A stretch of DNA of 64,000 nucleotides from CAZOJJ01 sp964580105 (GTDB lineage Bacteria; Bacteroidota; Rhodothermia; Rhodothermales; Rubricoccaceae), in assembly GCA_964580105.1 (NCBI GenBank), contig CAZOJJ010000008.1, positions 20,635 to 84,634 on the forward strand. The letters run 5' to 3'. This document shows positions 16,287 to 25,259 of the stretch, in pieces. Each line of letters begins with the position of its first letter. Positions within the stretch are counted from its first letter, which is position 1. The notes under the pieces are model-generated. The model was not told where the DNA came from. It did no database searches and saw only the letters and a program-made list of their open reading frames with translations. The translations under genes and the position numbers were made by a program.

Positions 16287-16874
16287 TCAGGCGCCGAGGG
16301 CGGCGGGGTCGCAGGCGACGTACCCTCGCCGGCGACCCCACGCGGCGAGGAGGCCGACGAGGGCGCGCTGCAGCGGCACCGGCAACCCCGACATCGAGCC
16401 GCCGTGCCGCAACATCGCGTGCAGAATCACCGCGCCCTGGAGGAGGGACGAGGGGCGCCCGCGATCATCCACCTTTCCCTTGCGGGCGAGCCAGGACAGC
16501 ATGGCGAAGCCGTGCAGCGTGTCGCGGATGGCGGTGGGGTCGGGCCGGTGGAGCGTCGTGGACTGCCGCACGCGCAGCTCGGATGTCCCCGCATTCCACG
16601 GGTGGAGGTGGACGACCCCCGGCGGGAGCTCGACGGCCGCCCCTTCCGGCAGCTCTGCCTCGGTGCGGCCGAGGCGGTAGCGGGCGTGTCCGGCGAGGAC
16701 CTCGAAGCGCTCCGTCCAGGCGGCGTGCCGGTGGGGGAAGACGAGGGCGCGGGGGCTGCCCGGCGGGGCGGTGTACTCCAGCACGAAGTGCCGGCCGTGC
16801 GCCTCGTCGGCATAGACGACGTGCGCCCGCAGGCCCGTGCGGGGGTCGTCGAAGGTCAGGTCGGAGAGGGACAT
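16287..16874 (-). CDS. Cupin-domain protein
   Basis: 195 residues from ATG 16874 (MSLSDLTFDDPRTGLRAHVV). A cupin beta-barrel covers residues 30-110 with two metal-ligand motifs: FPHRHAAWTERFEVLAGHARYRLG (HxH-x-E pattern) and LPPGVVHLHPWNAGTSELRV. The C-terminal 80 residues are mainly helical. Cupins of this size are often metal-dependent isomerases, oxygenases or sugar binders; nothing here fixes the substrate. The frame stays open upstream into an unrelated-looking segment (16914-17187) that I treat as separate. Confidence 0.75.
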   Translation of the reverse strand: MSLSDLTFDDPRTGLRAHVVYADEAHGRHFVLEYTAPPGSPRALVFPHRHAAWTERFEVLAGHARYRLGRTEAELPEGAAVELPPGVVHLHPWNAGTSELRVRQSTTLHRPDPTAIRDTLHGFAMLSWLARKGKVDDRGRPSSLLQGAVILHAMLRHGGSMSGLPVPLQRALVGLLAAWGRRRGYVACDPAALGA

Positions 16875-16913
16875 GGCGGGCCGGCGGAAGGGAGGGCGGA
16901 TACGGTCAGGGGC

Positions 16914-17187
16914 ACAGCGCGGCGGGCGGCGGCATCGTGCCACGCTCCTCGACCCGGGGCAGGGGGTGTGGTAGAGAAGCTCCAGGGTGGTCGCGTTCGT
17001 CAGGTCTACGCTCTCGGCGAGGGCGGCGAGCAGTTCGCTGGAGCAGCCTTCAAGGCGGGCCATCCAGTTGACCAGGGGTTCTCGAGGGTCGTCCTTGATC
17101 GGGTATTCAATGCGCTGTACCTCGATATGGGTGTTGGGATAGAAGGCGTTGTATGATGGGGCGTAATAGTGAGAGGTGAAATGCTAT
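16914..17187 (-). pseudogene. Unidentified coding remnant
   Basis: After a TAG at about 17190, the frame reads sense-like protein sequence without the Arg/Pro excess of shadow frames: HYYAPSYNAFYPNTHIEVQR, PREPLVNWMARLEGCSSELL, SVDLTNATTLELLYHTP. It then dissolves into Arg/Pro-rich sequence before the cupin start. There is no convincing start codon and no family recognised. I infer the fragment of a gene whose 5' and 3' ends are lost; fusion to the cupin is the alternative. Confidence 0.4.
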
Positions 17188-17221
17188 TGTGGGCGCGGGT
17201 CGGTTGCCGGGGCGTAACGGC

Positions 17222-17721
17222 TTACGATCCGCCCCGGAGGAGGTTGGGCAGCATGAGGAGGGAGACCGCTGCAGCGAAGAAGGCGCGGATCACGTGGAGT
17301 CGATCCCACCCGCTCCTCCGGCGCCGAGATTCCATGCCGAAGTACGTCAGCAAAACGGCACAGACGCCGAGAGGTTGGGACACCATGAATGCGACGACGA
17401 CCGCAGGAGGCCACGCACCTCCAGCAAGATGAGAGGGAGGCTCCTCCACGCACGGCGGTAGAACTCCCGTTCTAGGTCCCGGACGAGTTGTGCGTGCTCT
17501 GAAACTAGATCCGGTGACGACGGTGAGGCGAGTGGCGGTGAGGGTGGGTTCGATACGGGTTGCCCGGAGGTGGGCAAGGCTGACTTGCTGCGATGGAGCA
17601 CGTACCACGCACCGTCCTCCTCGACACCGTCGTAGATCCCCGACGTGCCCCGGTGGGTCACGGCAGACTCGGGGATGCCTCGGGAGGAGGCGATCTCGGC
17701 GGCGGGGGTTTGGGTGGTCAT
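17222..17721 (-). pseudogene. Frameshifted small membrane protein gene
   Basis: ATG 17721 starts a protein-like frame (GIYDGVEEDGAWYVLHRSK, a Pro/Ser-rich linker, then LVRDLEREFYRRAWRSLPLI) that loses character near 17430. From there the neighbouring frame carries two TM segments (AVVVAFMVSQPLGVCAVLLT and VIRAFFAAAVSLLMLPNLL) to a TAA at 17222. One indel near 17425 would join them into a protein of about 165 residues. Either a true frameshift, a sequencing error or two overlapping genes. Family unknown; less G+C-rich than its neighbours. Confidence 0.5.
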
Positions 17722-18006
17722 TCGTGAATCAAATCTCGGGGCATAAGTCGTCCCGTAGTAACGTTGAGCGGTAATGAATTGATTATATTGGATGTTGGGA
17801 CTGATATGAGGTTAATGATTGGGATGCGCCTATGGGTGTAAGCTGGGTTCTTGGCTGGTAATTAGATGCCGGAGAGACGCGTCGTGTCACGGCTTCGAGA
17901 CGCCTAACACGCAGGGACGGCTTCAAGATAGGCCATGGCTCCATGCCACACCCCCCCGGGTGACACGAAAACAGCGTCCCCGCGCGGCATACCACGCCAC
18001 GGCCCC
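17722..18006. other. 285-nt A+T-richer intergenic region
   Basis: Between the frameshifted gene and purK (both minus). Around 17760-17830 it is the most A+T-rich stretch of the window (GTAATGAATTGATTATATTG). A minus-strand TATCTTG at 17924-17930 could drive transcription to the left. No intact gene seen; a 53-codon frame starting near 17945 has no support. Confidence 0.4.
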
Positions 18007-19149
18007 CTACAGCCGGATCAGCGACGCCGCGTGCTCGGCCCGCGCCCGCGCCGTCTCCCCGTCCGAGGCCGTCACCGTCACGTGCCCCATCTTCCGGCGG
18101 AGCCGCGCCTCGGTCTTCCCGTAGAGGTGCACCGCCGCCCCCGGCACCGAGAGCGCCTGCGTCACCCCGCCGAACCCGGCCGGCCCGTCGCGGTGGCCCA
18201 GCACGTTCACCATGCACGCCGCCGGGGCGCGCAGGCCCGGATCGCCGAGCGGCAGCCCCAGCACGGCCCGCACGTGGTTCTCGAACTGCGACGTGTGGCA
18301 CCCCTCGATGGAGTAGTGCCCCGTGTTGTGCGGGCGCGGCGCCAGCTCGTTGACCAGCACGCGGCCGTCGGCGAGGTGGAACAGCTCCACCGCCGTCAGC
18401 CCCACGCCGTCCACCGCCTCGACGGCCGCGAGGGCGACCCGCTGGGCCTCCTGAGCCACGCCCTCGGGCAGGTCGGCCGGGACCACCACGGCGTGGCAGC
18501 GGTGCTCCCGCTGCTCGGTGTAGGCGACGGGGTAGACGACGTGCGCGCCGTCGGGCCGGCGCGCCACCTGCACGGCCAGCTCGCCCACGAACGGCACCCA
18601 CGCCTCTACGAGTGCCCCGTCCTCGGCCGCGAGGTGGGCCCAGGCGGCTTCGAGCGCGGCGGGGTCGTCACAGGTGGCGTTGCCGTAGCCGTCGTAGGAG
18701 CCCTCGTAGCGTTTGAGGACGACGGGGTAGTCGAAGCGGTCGGCCGCGTCGAGGGCTTCGCCGAGGCCGGCGCAGCGGCGGAAGGGGGGGAGGGGCAGAC
18801 CGGCGCGGTCCAGGGCGTCCTTCTGCGTGCCCTTGTGGCGGATCTGGCGGAGGGTCTGCGGCCTCGGCCAGAGGGCGACGCCGTCGGGGCACACCTCCGC
18901 CAGCCGGTCCGCCGGCGCCCACTCGCTCTCGACGGTGACGGCGTCGCAGCCCTCGGCCCAGTCGCGGAGGACGAACGGGTCGGTCCAGTCGGCGACGGTG
19001 ACGTTCGCGAAGGGGGCCTCGGAGCCGCTGGCTTTCGGCGTGAGCAGCTTGACGCGGATGCCCAGGCGGACGGCCGCGAGCGCCGTCATGCGGCCGAGCT
19101 GGCCGGCGCCGAGGATGCCGAGGGTGGGAGGGAAAGCGGTGGTGGGCAC
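18007..19149 (-). CDS. purK: N5-carboxyaminoimidazole ribonucleotide synthase
   Basis: 380-residue ATP-grasp enzyme of purine synthesis: AIR + HCO3- + ATP to N5-CAIR, in the cytosol. Start GTG 19149. The N-terminal PurK signature LGILGAGQLGRMTALAA opens the protein; KGTQKDALDRAGLP, YPVVLKRYEGSYDGYGN (ATP-grasp) and ELFHLADGRVLVNELAPRPH with HNTGHYSIEGC are typical of the family. Length is normal. purE is not next to it; its neighbour upstream is ftsK with a 99-nt gap, so there is no obvious purine operon. Confidence 0.95.
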   Translation of the reverse strand: MPTTAFPPTLGILGAGQLGRMTALAAVRLGIRVKLLTPKASGSEAPFANVTVADWTDPFVLRDWAEGCDAVTVESEWAPADRLAEVCPDGVALWPRPQTLRQIRHKGTQKDALDRAGLPLPPFRRCAGLGEALDAADRFDYPVVLKRYEGSYDGYGNATCDDPAALEAAWAHLAAEDGALVEAWVPFVGELAVQVARRPDGAHVVYPVAYTEQREHRCHAVVVPADLPEGVAQEAQRVALAAVEAVDGVGLTAVELFHLADGRVLVNELAPRPHNTGHYSIEGCHTSQFENHVRAVLGLPLGDPGLRAPAACMVNVLGHRDGPAGFGGVTQALSVPGAAVHLYGKTEARLRRKMGHVTVTASDGETARARAEHAASLIRL

Positions 19150-19248
19150 GGAGGAAGGGGGGAAGGGAGAGGAGGATGGACGGCGCGTGCTGGTGCGCCG
19201 GTGAGGCGCCGAGCGGGGCGAAGGACGTGCGGACTCGGACCGTGCCGC

Positions 19249-21834
19249 TCAGGCCGGCTCATTGCCCTGCGCGAGCAGGCCGTCGAGCTGGGCCTCGTCG
19301 GTGACGAGCACCTCGCGCGCCTTCGAACCCTCGAACGGCCCGACGATGCCGGCCTCCTCGAGCTGGTCCACGATCCGCGCCGCGCGCGTGTAGCCGACGG
19401 AGAGCTTGCGCTGGAGGAGGCTCACCGAGCCCTGCTGGCTCCGCACGATCACGCGGGCGGCCTCCTCGAAGAGGTCGTCGCGCTCCTCGTCGGCCTCGCC
19501 GAGGCCGGCGGGGCCGCCGTCGCCGCCCGCCTCGACGGGCGGGAGGAGGTACGGGCCGGCCCCCTTCTGCGCCTGCACGAAGTTGACGACCTGCTCGACC
19601 TCCTCCACGCTCACGAACGGCCCCTGGAGGCGCGTGATGCGCGAGCCGTTCATGTAGAGGAGGTCGCCGTTGCCGATGAGGTGCTGGGCCCCGCCCATGT
19701 CGATGATCGTCCGCGAGTCGATCCGCGAGGCGACCTGGTAGGCGATGCGGCTCGGGAAGTTGGCCTTGATCAGCCCCGTGATGACGTCCACGCTCGGCCG
19801 CTGCGTGGCGATGACGAGGTGGATGCCGACGGCGCGCGCCATCTGCGCCAGCCGCGCGATGGGGGCCTCGACCTCCTTGCCCGACGTCATCATGAGGTCG
19901 GCCAGCTCGTCGATCACGACGACGATGTAGGGGAGGTGGCGGTGGCCGTCGTCGGGGTCGAGGCTGCCCTTGGCGACCTTCGCGTTGTACTCCTGGATGC
20001 CGCGCACGCCGGCCGCCGCGAGGAGGTCGTAGCGGTGCTCCATCTCGCGCTCGCACGTCCGCAGCACGCCCGCCGCGAGGCCGAACTCCGTCGTGATTGG
20101 CTCCTCCAGGTCCTCGGGCATGGCGATGAAGTGGTCGAGCAGCCCGGCGTACGTGTTGAGCTCGATCTTCTTCGGGTCCACGAGGACGAACTTGAGGTCG
20201 GCCGGGTGGCACGCGTAGAGCAGCCCGCCGATGAGCGTGTTGATGCCGACCGACTTGCCCGAGCCCGTCGCTCCCGCAATCAGCAGGTGCGGCATCTTGG
20301 TGAGGTCCTCGATGAACACCTCGCCCTCGATGGTCTTCCCGATGACCACGGGCAGCGCCATCTTGCCGCCGTCGCGGCGGCTGGCGTCGCGGAACTTGGC
20401 CGTGGCGAGCATGGACCGGAGGCGGACGAGCTCGCGCGAGCGGTTCGGGATCTCCACGCCGATGGCGCTCTTGCCCGGGATCGGCGCGATGATGCGGATG
20501 CCGGGCGCGGCGAGGGCCATCGCGAGGTCGTCCTCCAGCGCCGTGATGCGGCTGATCTTGACGCCCGGCGCGGGCGTGAGCTCGTAGCGCGTCACCGTCG
20601 GCCCCACGACGGCGTCGATCTCGGCGATCTCGATGTTGTACGTCTCCAGCTTGTCGAGGAGGATCTGCTTGTTCTCCTCGATCTCGTCGAGGTCGATCTG
20701 CGTGCGGTCGTCGGGCGCTTCGAGCAGCTCGATGGAGGGGTAGTCGTACGGGAGGGTGTGGGCGTCCACCGAGGTGCGGCGGGCGCTGTCGAGGTCGGCC
20801 GGCGCCTCCTCGACAGGACGGCGGACGTGGAAGGCCGGGCCGTCCTGCGGCTGGCTGCGGTGGAGGCGGACGAGGTCGTCCACGATCTCGTCGTCGTCCT
20901 CGGCGGGCGGGGCGAAGAGGTCGGACGGCGGGGGCGACGGGCGCGGCTCGGCGGGCGGAAGCGGTGGGCGCGGGGCGGCCGTGCGGGGCTCCGGCGCCGG
21001 GGCGGGGCGGGCCTCGCGGTGGGCGTCCTCCTGCTTTTTCGCCGCGCGGGCCCGGCGTCGCTTCTCGCGCTCGGCGTGCCGCTCCTCCTGCCGGGCGCGG
21101 CGCTCGGCCAGCGCGGCGGCGCGGAGCTGCTTGCGCTCTTCGGCCCCGCTCCGGAAGGACGCCCACACGTTGCGGCCCCCGTCGCGCACGCCGAAAAACA
21201 GCTCTTCGGCGCGGTCGAGCGACGTCTGGATGTCCCGGTCGATGACGAGCAGGATCGTCACGAGCAGCGCCAGGACGAGGAGGGCGAAGGAGCCGACGGC
21301 GCCGAGCACGCTCTCCAGCCAGCCCGCCACGCCGAGGCCGACGGCCCCGCTCCAGTGGTCGAGCGCGGCGTCCGTGCGCGGCTCCAGCCAGCCGAAGAAG
21401 CACGCCAGGAAGAAGGCGCCGACGGCGGCGAGGGTGGTCAGCAGCGGCAGGAACACCGGCGTCCGCCGCCGGAAGAGCACGTACCCCCAGCCGACGAGCA
21501 TCCCGACCAGCAGCAGCACCGGATAGCCGAGGAAGCCCGTCACCAGCCACCGGCTCACGACGGCGCCGACGGGCCCGAGGAGGTTGTCGGCCCGGTTGTC
21601 GCGCGCGTCGAAGACGTCGGCCCAGCGGCCGGGGTCGTCGAGGAGCGCGTCATCGGCGCGGGTGTGGGTGACGACGGCGAGGGCGAGCAGGAGGGCGAGG
21701 GCGAGGAGCACGAGGCCGAGGATCTCGGTCTTGCGCTCCCGGGAGACGAGGGTGCCGGCCGTGCCGGCCGTGCCGGCCTTGGCGCGGGGTTTCGCCCGGC
21801 TCCTGGTTTTGCTGCGCGTGCGGGGGCTGCTCAC
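19249..21834 (-). CDS. ftsK: FtsK/SpoIIIE DNA translocase
   Basis: 861-residue membrane-anchored hexameric dsDNA pump that clears and aligns chromosome termini at the septum. A basic N-terminus (SPRTRSKTRSRAK) precedes four TM segments (about 37-200), an Ala/Pro/charged linker (about 200-350), then alpha and beta motor domains with Walker A AGATGSGKS (Lys527) and Walker B VVVIDELADLMM. The winged-helix gamma domain, which reads the KOPS sequence, covers the last 65 residues (LLQRKLSVGYTRAARIVDQL). Linker is short relative to E. coli FtsK. A minus-strand TATTTTC lies 50 nt before the start. Confidence 0.95.
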   Translation of the reverse strand: MSSPRTRSKTRSRAKPRAKAGTAGTAGTLVSRERKTEILGLVLLALALLLALAVVTHTRADDALLDDPGRWADVFDARDNRADNLLGPVGAVVSRWLVTGFLGYPVLLLVGMLVGWGYVLFRRRTPVFLPLLTTLAAVGAFFLACFFGWLEPRTDAALDHWSGAVGLGVAGWLESVLGAVGSFALLVLALLVTILLVIDRDIQTSLDRAEELFFGVRDGGRNVWASFRSGAEERKQLRAAALAERRARQEERHAEREKRRRARAAKKQEDAHREARPAPAPEPRTAAPRPPLPPAEPRPSPPPSDLFAPPAEDDDEIVDDLVRLHRSQPQDGPAFHVRRPVEEAPADLDSARRTSVDAHTLPYDYPSIELLEAPDDRTQIDLDEIEENKQILLDKLETYNIEIAEIDAVVGPTVTRYELTPAPGVKISRITALEDDLAMALAAPGIRIIAPIPGKSAIGVEIPNRSRELVRLRSMLATAKFRDASRRDGGKMALPVVIGKTIEGEVFIEDLTKMPHLLIAGATGSGKSVGINTLIGGLLYACHPADLKFVLVDPKKIELNTYAGLLDHFIAMPEDLEEPITTEFGLAAGVLRTCEREMEHRYDLLAAAGVRGIQEYNAKVAKGSLDPDDGHRHLPYIVVVIDELADLMMTSGKEVEAPIARLAQMARAVGIHLVIATQRPSVDVITGLIKANFPSRIAYQVASRIDSRTIIDMGGAQHLIGNGDLLYMNGSRITRLQGPFVSVEEVEQVVNFVQAQKGAGPYLLPPVEAGGDGGPAGLGEADEERDDLFEEAARVIVRSQQGSVSLLQRKLSVGYTRAARIVDQLEEAGIVGPFEGSKAREVLVTDEAQLDGLLAQGNEPA

Positions 21835-21883
21835 CGCGAGGGTCCGGTGGTGGGGAAACGGGGCCGGGGCGTCCGGCCCGGAC

Positions 21884-21890
21884 GAAAATA
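21884..21890 (-). promoter_or_regulatory. -7-like element before ftsK
   Basis: TATTTTC (minus), close to the Bacteroidota TAnnTTTG box, 50 nt before the ATG. Confidence 0.4.
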
Positions 21891-21948
21891 CACGACGGCG
21901 GCCCGTTCCGGGAAGGGGACCGCGCGCGGCGCCCGTTTCCGCGCCGGG

Positions 21949-22767
21949 CTAGGCGTCCGGCGCTTCCGCGGCGGCCTCGGCCTCCTGCTGCGCGGCGACG
22001 GCCTGGGCCGCGAGGGCGCGGTCGTCGGCGTCGAGCGCGAGGCGGTTGTCGGAGAACCGGGGGAGGATGGGGAGGGCGTCGAGGCGGGCGCAGTAGGCCA
22101 CGTCGTCGCCGTAGCCGAGGGCGATCAGCCGCTGCGTGTGCTGGCAGTCGAAGAGGGCGCGGGCGAGCCGGCGCTCGTCGTGGCGGTACTGCGTCAGCGC
22201 GATGTGCGCGCCGTCGGTGATGCGGTCGGGGACGGCCTCGCCCCAGAGCCGGTGCAGGAGCATTCCGGCGCAGAGGACGTCTTCGAGGGCGAGGCGCCCC
22301 TCCTCGCCCGCGCAGACGATGACGGCCTGGGGCTCGTCGGCGTCGTCCTCGGAGAGCGTCTCCCGCAGGAAGTCCACCACGCGGGCGGCGTTGAGGAAGC
22401 AGCCCGCGACGAGGTGCTCGGCCTTGCGCGCCCGTGCCAGCGCGCCGGTCCCGTTGGTCGTGTTGAGCACGACGGTCTTGCCGGCGACGGCCTCGGGCGT
22501 GTACTCCAGCGGCGAGTTGCCCGCCCTGTAGCCGTCGATGGGCCGGCCGCCGCGCTCGCCGCCCAGCAGCGAGGTCTCGGCGTCGAGGGCCGCCGCCATC
22601 CGGCCCGCCTCGGCCATGTCGGCCACGGGGACGACCGCCCGCGCGCCGTGAAACAGCGCCGTCGTGATCGTCGAGCACGCCCGGAGGACGTCCACCACCA
22701 CGACCGTTTTGCCCCGGAGGGCCTCCTCGTCCAGCGTGCGCGGGGTGAACAGGACGTCGACGTTCAT
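21949..22767 (-). CDS. comB: 2-phosphosulfolactate phosphatase family protein (ComB)
   Basis: 272 residues of the ComB family, Mg2+-dependent phosphatases first described in methanogen coenzyme M synthesis (2-phosphosulfolactate to sulfolactate) but widespread in bacteria without that pathway. Hallmarks: VVVVDVLRACSTITTALFHG, LLGGERGGRPIDGYRAGNSP, VVLNTTNGTGAL. In bacteria the true substrate is often unknown and nothing nearby suggests coenzyme M synthesis. The Ala/Glu-rich C-terminal tail is dispensable-looking. A TATCTTC element lies 73 nt upstream. Confidence 0.88.
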   Translation of the reverse strand: MNVDVLFTPRTLDEEALRGKTVVVVDVLRACSTITTALFHGARAVVPVADMAEAGRMAAALDAETSLLGGERGGRPIDGYRAGNSPLEYTPEAVAGKTVVLNTTNGTGALARARKAEHLVAGCFLNAARVVDFLRETLSEDDADEPQAVIVCAGEEGRLALEDVLCAGMLLHRLWGEAVPDRITDGAHIALTQYRHDERRLARALFDCQHTQRLIALGYGDDVAYCARLDALPILPRFSDNRLALDADDRALAAQAVAAQQEAEAAAEAPDA

Positions 22768-22839
22768 GCGGGTGGGTTCGGGTGAGGCCGGAAGGTCCCG
22801 GCGCGGGGTGCCGACGGTGGGTCACGCCGGGCGCGGGCC

Positions 22840-22846
22840 GAAGATA
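22840..22846 (-). promoter_or_regulatory. -7-like element before comB
   Basis: TATCTTC on the minus strand in the 128-nt gap after gcvT. Confidence 0.45.
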
Positions 22847-22895
22847 GGCGGTCCCACGCCCGGTGCAAGACGGGGTGCCCCTGAATTGCCCGGGC

Positions 22896-24008
22896 TCAGG
22901 CGCTCTTGTGGAACGGCGGCTTGGCCACCCTCGCGCGGAGCATCCGGCCCCGGACGTCCACGTGGAGGGGCTGGCCGACGGTCGTGCACGCCTCGTCGTT
23001 CGGCACGAAGCCGAGGCCGATGCCCCGGCCGAGCGTGGGCGACTGCGAGCCGCTGGTGACCTCGCCGAGCGGCCGGCCCTCGGGCGAGAGCAGCGCGCAG
23101 CCCTGGCGCGGGATGCCGCGCTCCTCCATCACGAACCCGACGAGCTTCCGTTTCGGTCCCTCGGCCTTCACCTTCCGCAGCGCCTCGGCGCCGACGAAGT
23201 CGCCCGCGTCGAGCTTGACGACCCAGCCGAGGCCGGCTTCCAGCGGGTTGATCGTCTCGGAGAGTTCGTGGCCGTAGAGGGCGTAGCCCGCTTCGAGGCG
23301 GAGCGTGTCCCGCGCACCGAGGCCGGCGGGGCGGAGGCCGTGCTTCTCGCCCGCCGCCAGCAGCGCGTTCCACACGTCCACGGCGCGCTCGGGCTCGCAG
23401 TAGATCTCCAGCCCCTTTTCGCCCGTGTAGCCGGTGTGCGAGAGGAGGGCCCGCTCGCAGCCGAGGAAGGCGCCCGGCTCGGGCCGCAGGAAGTGGTAGT
23501 ACGGCACGTCCGCCACCGGCAGGTCGGTCACCTCGGCGATGACGTCGAACGCCTTCGGCCCCTGGAGCGCCAGCAGCGCCGTACGCTCGGACGCGTCCTC
23601 GACGGTGCAGTCGAAGCCCGCCTCGGCGTGGACGGCGCGGATGTGCGCGAGGTCCTTCTCGATGTTCGAGGCGTTGACGACGAGCATGTAGTCGTCCCCG
23701 GCCATCCGGTAGACGAGCAGGTCGTCCACCGCGCCGCCGTCGGCCTGGCACAGCACCGCGTACATCGCGCGGCCGTCGTAGAGCTTCGTCGCGTCGTTGG
23801 TGACGAGGTGCTGGACGAAGTCGAGGGCCTGCGGGCCGCGCACGAGGACCTCGCCCATGTGGCTCACGTCGAAGAGTCCGGCAGCCTCGCGGACGGCCCG
23901 GTGCTCGTCCAGGATGGAGCTGTACTGGATGGGCATGTCGAACCCGGCGAAGGGCACCATCTTGGCGCCGAGGGCGACGTGGGCGTCGTGGAGCGGGGTG
24001 GTTTTCAT
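22896..24008 (-). CDS. gcvT: Glycine cleavage system T protein (aminomethyltransferase)
   Basis: 370-residue tetrahydrofolate-dependent aminomethyltransferase that takes the methylamine arm from the H protein, releasing NH3 and giving 5,10-methylene-THF. From ATG 24008: LGAKMVPFAGFDMPIQY, GLFDVSHMGEVLVRGP, NDATKLYDGRAMYAVLC and GYTGEKGLEIYCEPE are canonical; the catalytic Asp sits in GLGARDTLRLEAGYALYG. Length fits the family. gcvH and gcvP are not adjacent. No glycine riboswitch is apparent upstream. Confidence 0.96.
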   Translation of the reverse strand: MKTTPLHDAHVALGAKMVPFAGFDMPIQYSSILDEHRAVREAAGLFDVSHMGEVLVRGPQALDFVQHLVTNDATKLYDGRAMYAVLCQADGGAVDDLLVYRMAGDDYMLVVNASNIEKDLAHIRAVHAEAGFDCTVEDASERTALLALQGPKAFDVIAEVTDLPVADVPYYHFLRPEPGAFLGCERALLSHTGYTGEKGLEIYCEPERAVDVWNALLAAGEKHGLRPAGLGARDTLRLEAGYALYGHELSETINPLEAGLGWVVKLDAGDFVGAEALRKVKAEGPKRKLVGFVMEERGIPRQGCALLSPEGRPLGEVTSGSQSPTLGRGIGLGFVPNDEACTTVGQPLHVDVRGRMLRARVAKPPFHKSA

Positions 24009-24115
24009 AGAAGCGGGAAGTAGGAAGGGAGAAGTTAGAGCGGGTGGGGGGCAGGTGCGAAGGGGAGCGGCCGCGCCGGCCGTTTCTCACTTCGAACTTC
24101 GCACTTCTCCCTCCG

Positions 24116-24664
24116 TCACGCGCCCTTCCACGCGCGCTCGGGAAAGCGCTCGGCATAGCGCGCCACGCCCTCCTCGATGATCCGCTCGGCCGCCTCGCGG
24201 TCCTCGTACCCGCCCGTTTCGACGGCCTTCCCTTCGAGCGTCTTGTAGTCGAGGAAGAAGCGCTCGATCTGGCGGCGGCGGTGCGCGGGCAGGTCCTCCA
24301 GCCGCGCGTAGCCCGCGAACTCGGGGTCGTCCACGCACACGGCGATAATCTTCTCGTCGTCGCCGGCCTCGTCCTTCATGGGCAGCATGCCGATGGCGCG
24401 GGCGCGGAGGATGGCCAGCGGGGCGACGGGCTCGGACATGAGCACGAGCACGTCGAGCGGATCGCCGTCGCCGCCGAGAGTGCGGGGGATGAAGCCGTAG
24501 TTGGCGGGGTAGTAGACGGCGCTGTAGAGCACGCGGTCCACGCGGAGGAGGCCGGTCTTCTTGTCGAGCTCGTACTTGACCGTCCCGCCGCGCGGGACCT
24601 CGATGACGACGTTGAACGCCTCGCGGACGGTGTGGCCGGTGGGGAGGTCGTGCCAGGGATGCAT
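24116..24664 (-). CDS. ppa: Inorganic pyrophosphatase, family I
   Basis: 182-residue soluble PPase, hydrolysing PPi to 2 Pi with Mg2+. ATG 24664 was preferred over the ATG 78 nt upstream because family proteins begin close to MHPWHDLPTG. Key motifs: VIEVPRGGTVKYELDKKTG, YPANYGFIPRTLGGDGDPLDVLV (the DGDPLD metal site), GMLPMKDEAGDDEKIIAV (DExxDDK) and RFFLDYKTLEGK. Follows gcvT by 107 nt on the same strand, with no functional link known. Confidence 0.95.
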   Translation of the reverse strand: MHPWHDLPTGHTVREAFNVVIEVPRGGTVKYELDKKTGLLRVDRVLYSAVYYPANYGFIPRTLGGDGDPLDVLVLMSEPVAPLAILRARAIGMLPMKDEAGDDEKIIAVCVDDPEFAGYARLEDLPAHRRRQIERFFLDYKTLEGKAVETGGYEDREAAERIIEEGVARYAERFPERAWKGA

Positions 24665-24759
24665 GGGCAGGGATGGGCTGGGGAGTGAAGGGCGGAGGGT
24701 GGCGTGCGATTCCGCGCCGACGTGTACCTGCGTACGCCTCACGCGCCCGATGGCTGCCC

Positions 24760-25078
24760 GTGCGCCGGTTCTTCCTCGTCCTTTCGCTCATCGCGCTGTC
24801 CGCGCCGGTCCTCGCCCAGCCGGAGCCGACGGCGTTCGTCGCGGCGCGGCGATCTTCGCGATGGGCGGGCCGCCCATCGGGAACGGCGTGTCGCGAACGG
24901 CGTGCTGGGGGTCGAAGGCGGCCGCATCCTCGACGTGGGCGAGGCCGCCCCTCTCGACCTCGGGTCCGAGGTGCGCGTGGTCGACGCCAGCGCCGACAGC
25001 GGGAGCCCGGCCCCCACCATCGTCCTCGACAGCCCCGTCGGCAAGCTCGAAGCGCGCGGCCTCCTGCCCGAACGGTGA
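24760..25078 (+). pseudogene. Secreted small protein gene broken by two microduplications
   Basis: GTG 24760 starts a clear signal peptide (VRRFFLVLSLIALSAPVLAQ) followed by PEPTAFVAA. Here GCGGC is duplicated in tandem (24841-24850), shifting the frame; the next frame reads IFAMGGPPIGNGV until a 14-nt duplication (GAACGGCGTGTCGC, then GAACGGCGTG at 24895) shifts it again. The third frame then reads VLGVEGGRILDVGEAAPLDL to a TGA at 25078. Deleting one copy of each repeat restores one continuous frame of about 100 residues. Family unknown. Confidence 0.6.
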
Positions 25079-25080
25079 CC

Positions 25081-25134
25081 GTAGACCTGACCCTAGACCT
25101 GACCCTAGACCTGACCGTAGACGTGATCGTAGAC
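25081..25134 (+). repeat. 12-bp tandem repeat
   Basis: GTAGACCTGACC, CTAGACCTGACC, CTAGACCTGACC, then two degenerate copies starting GTAGACGTGATC and GTAGACGG. Sits directly after the broken gene. Confidence 0.85.
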
Positions 25135-25259
25135 GGCGGGGTCGTGGTAGAACGCTGCCAGTAAGACAGGCAGTACGGCTGGCACGGTTGTGGAAGAGAC
25201 GGGCGGCGTTGCCCCGCGGGGCATCCCCCTCTCCCTTCACCTCTCCGAACCTGCCCGTC

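Noticed and set aside
17783..17947. 53-codon minus-strand frame upstream of the frameshifted gene
   Set aside because: No homology or hydrophobic pattern, starts in spacer sequence and sits in an A+T-rich region; likely chance.
17935..22785. 1,616-codon plus-strand frame
   Set aside because: Antisense of purK, ftsK and comB, whose products are unmistakable; composition is shadow-like.
24009..24115. Possible glycine riboswitch or regulatory RNA upstream of gcvT
   Set aside because: The 107-nt gap shows only short purine-rich stretches and no glycine-riboswitch conserved core; upstream of gcvT on the minus strand it is too short and dissimilar.
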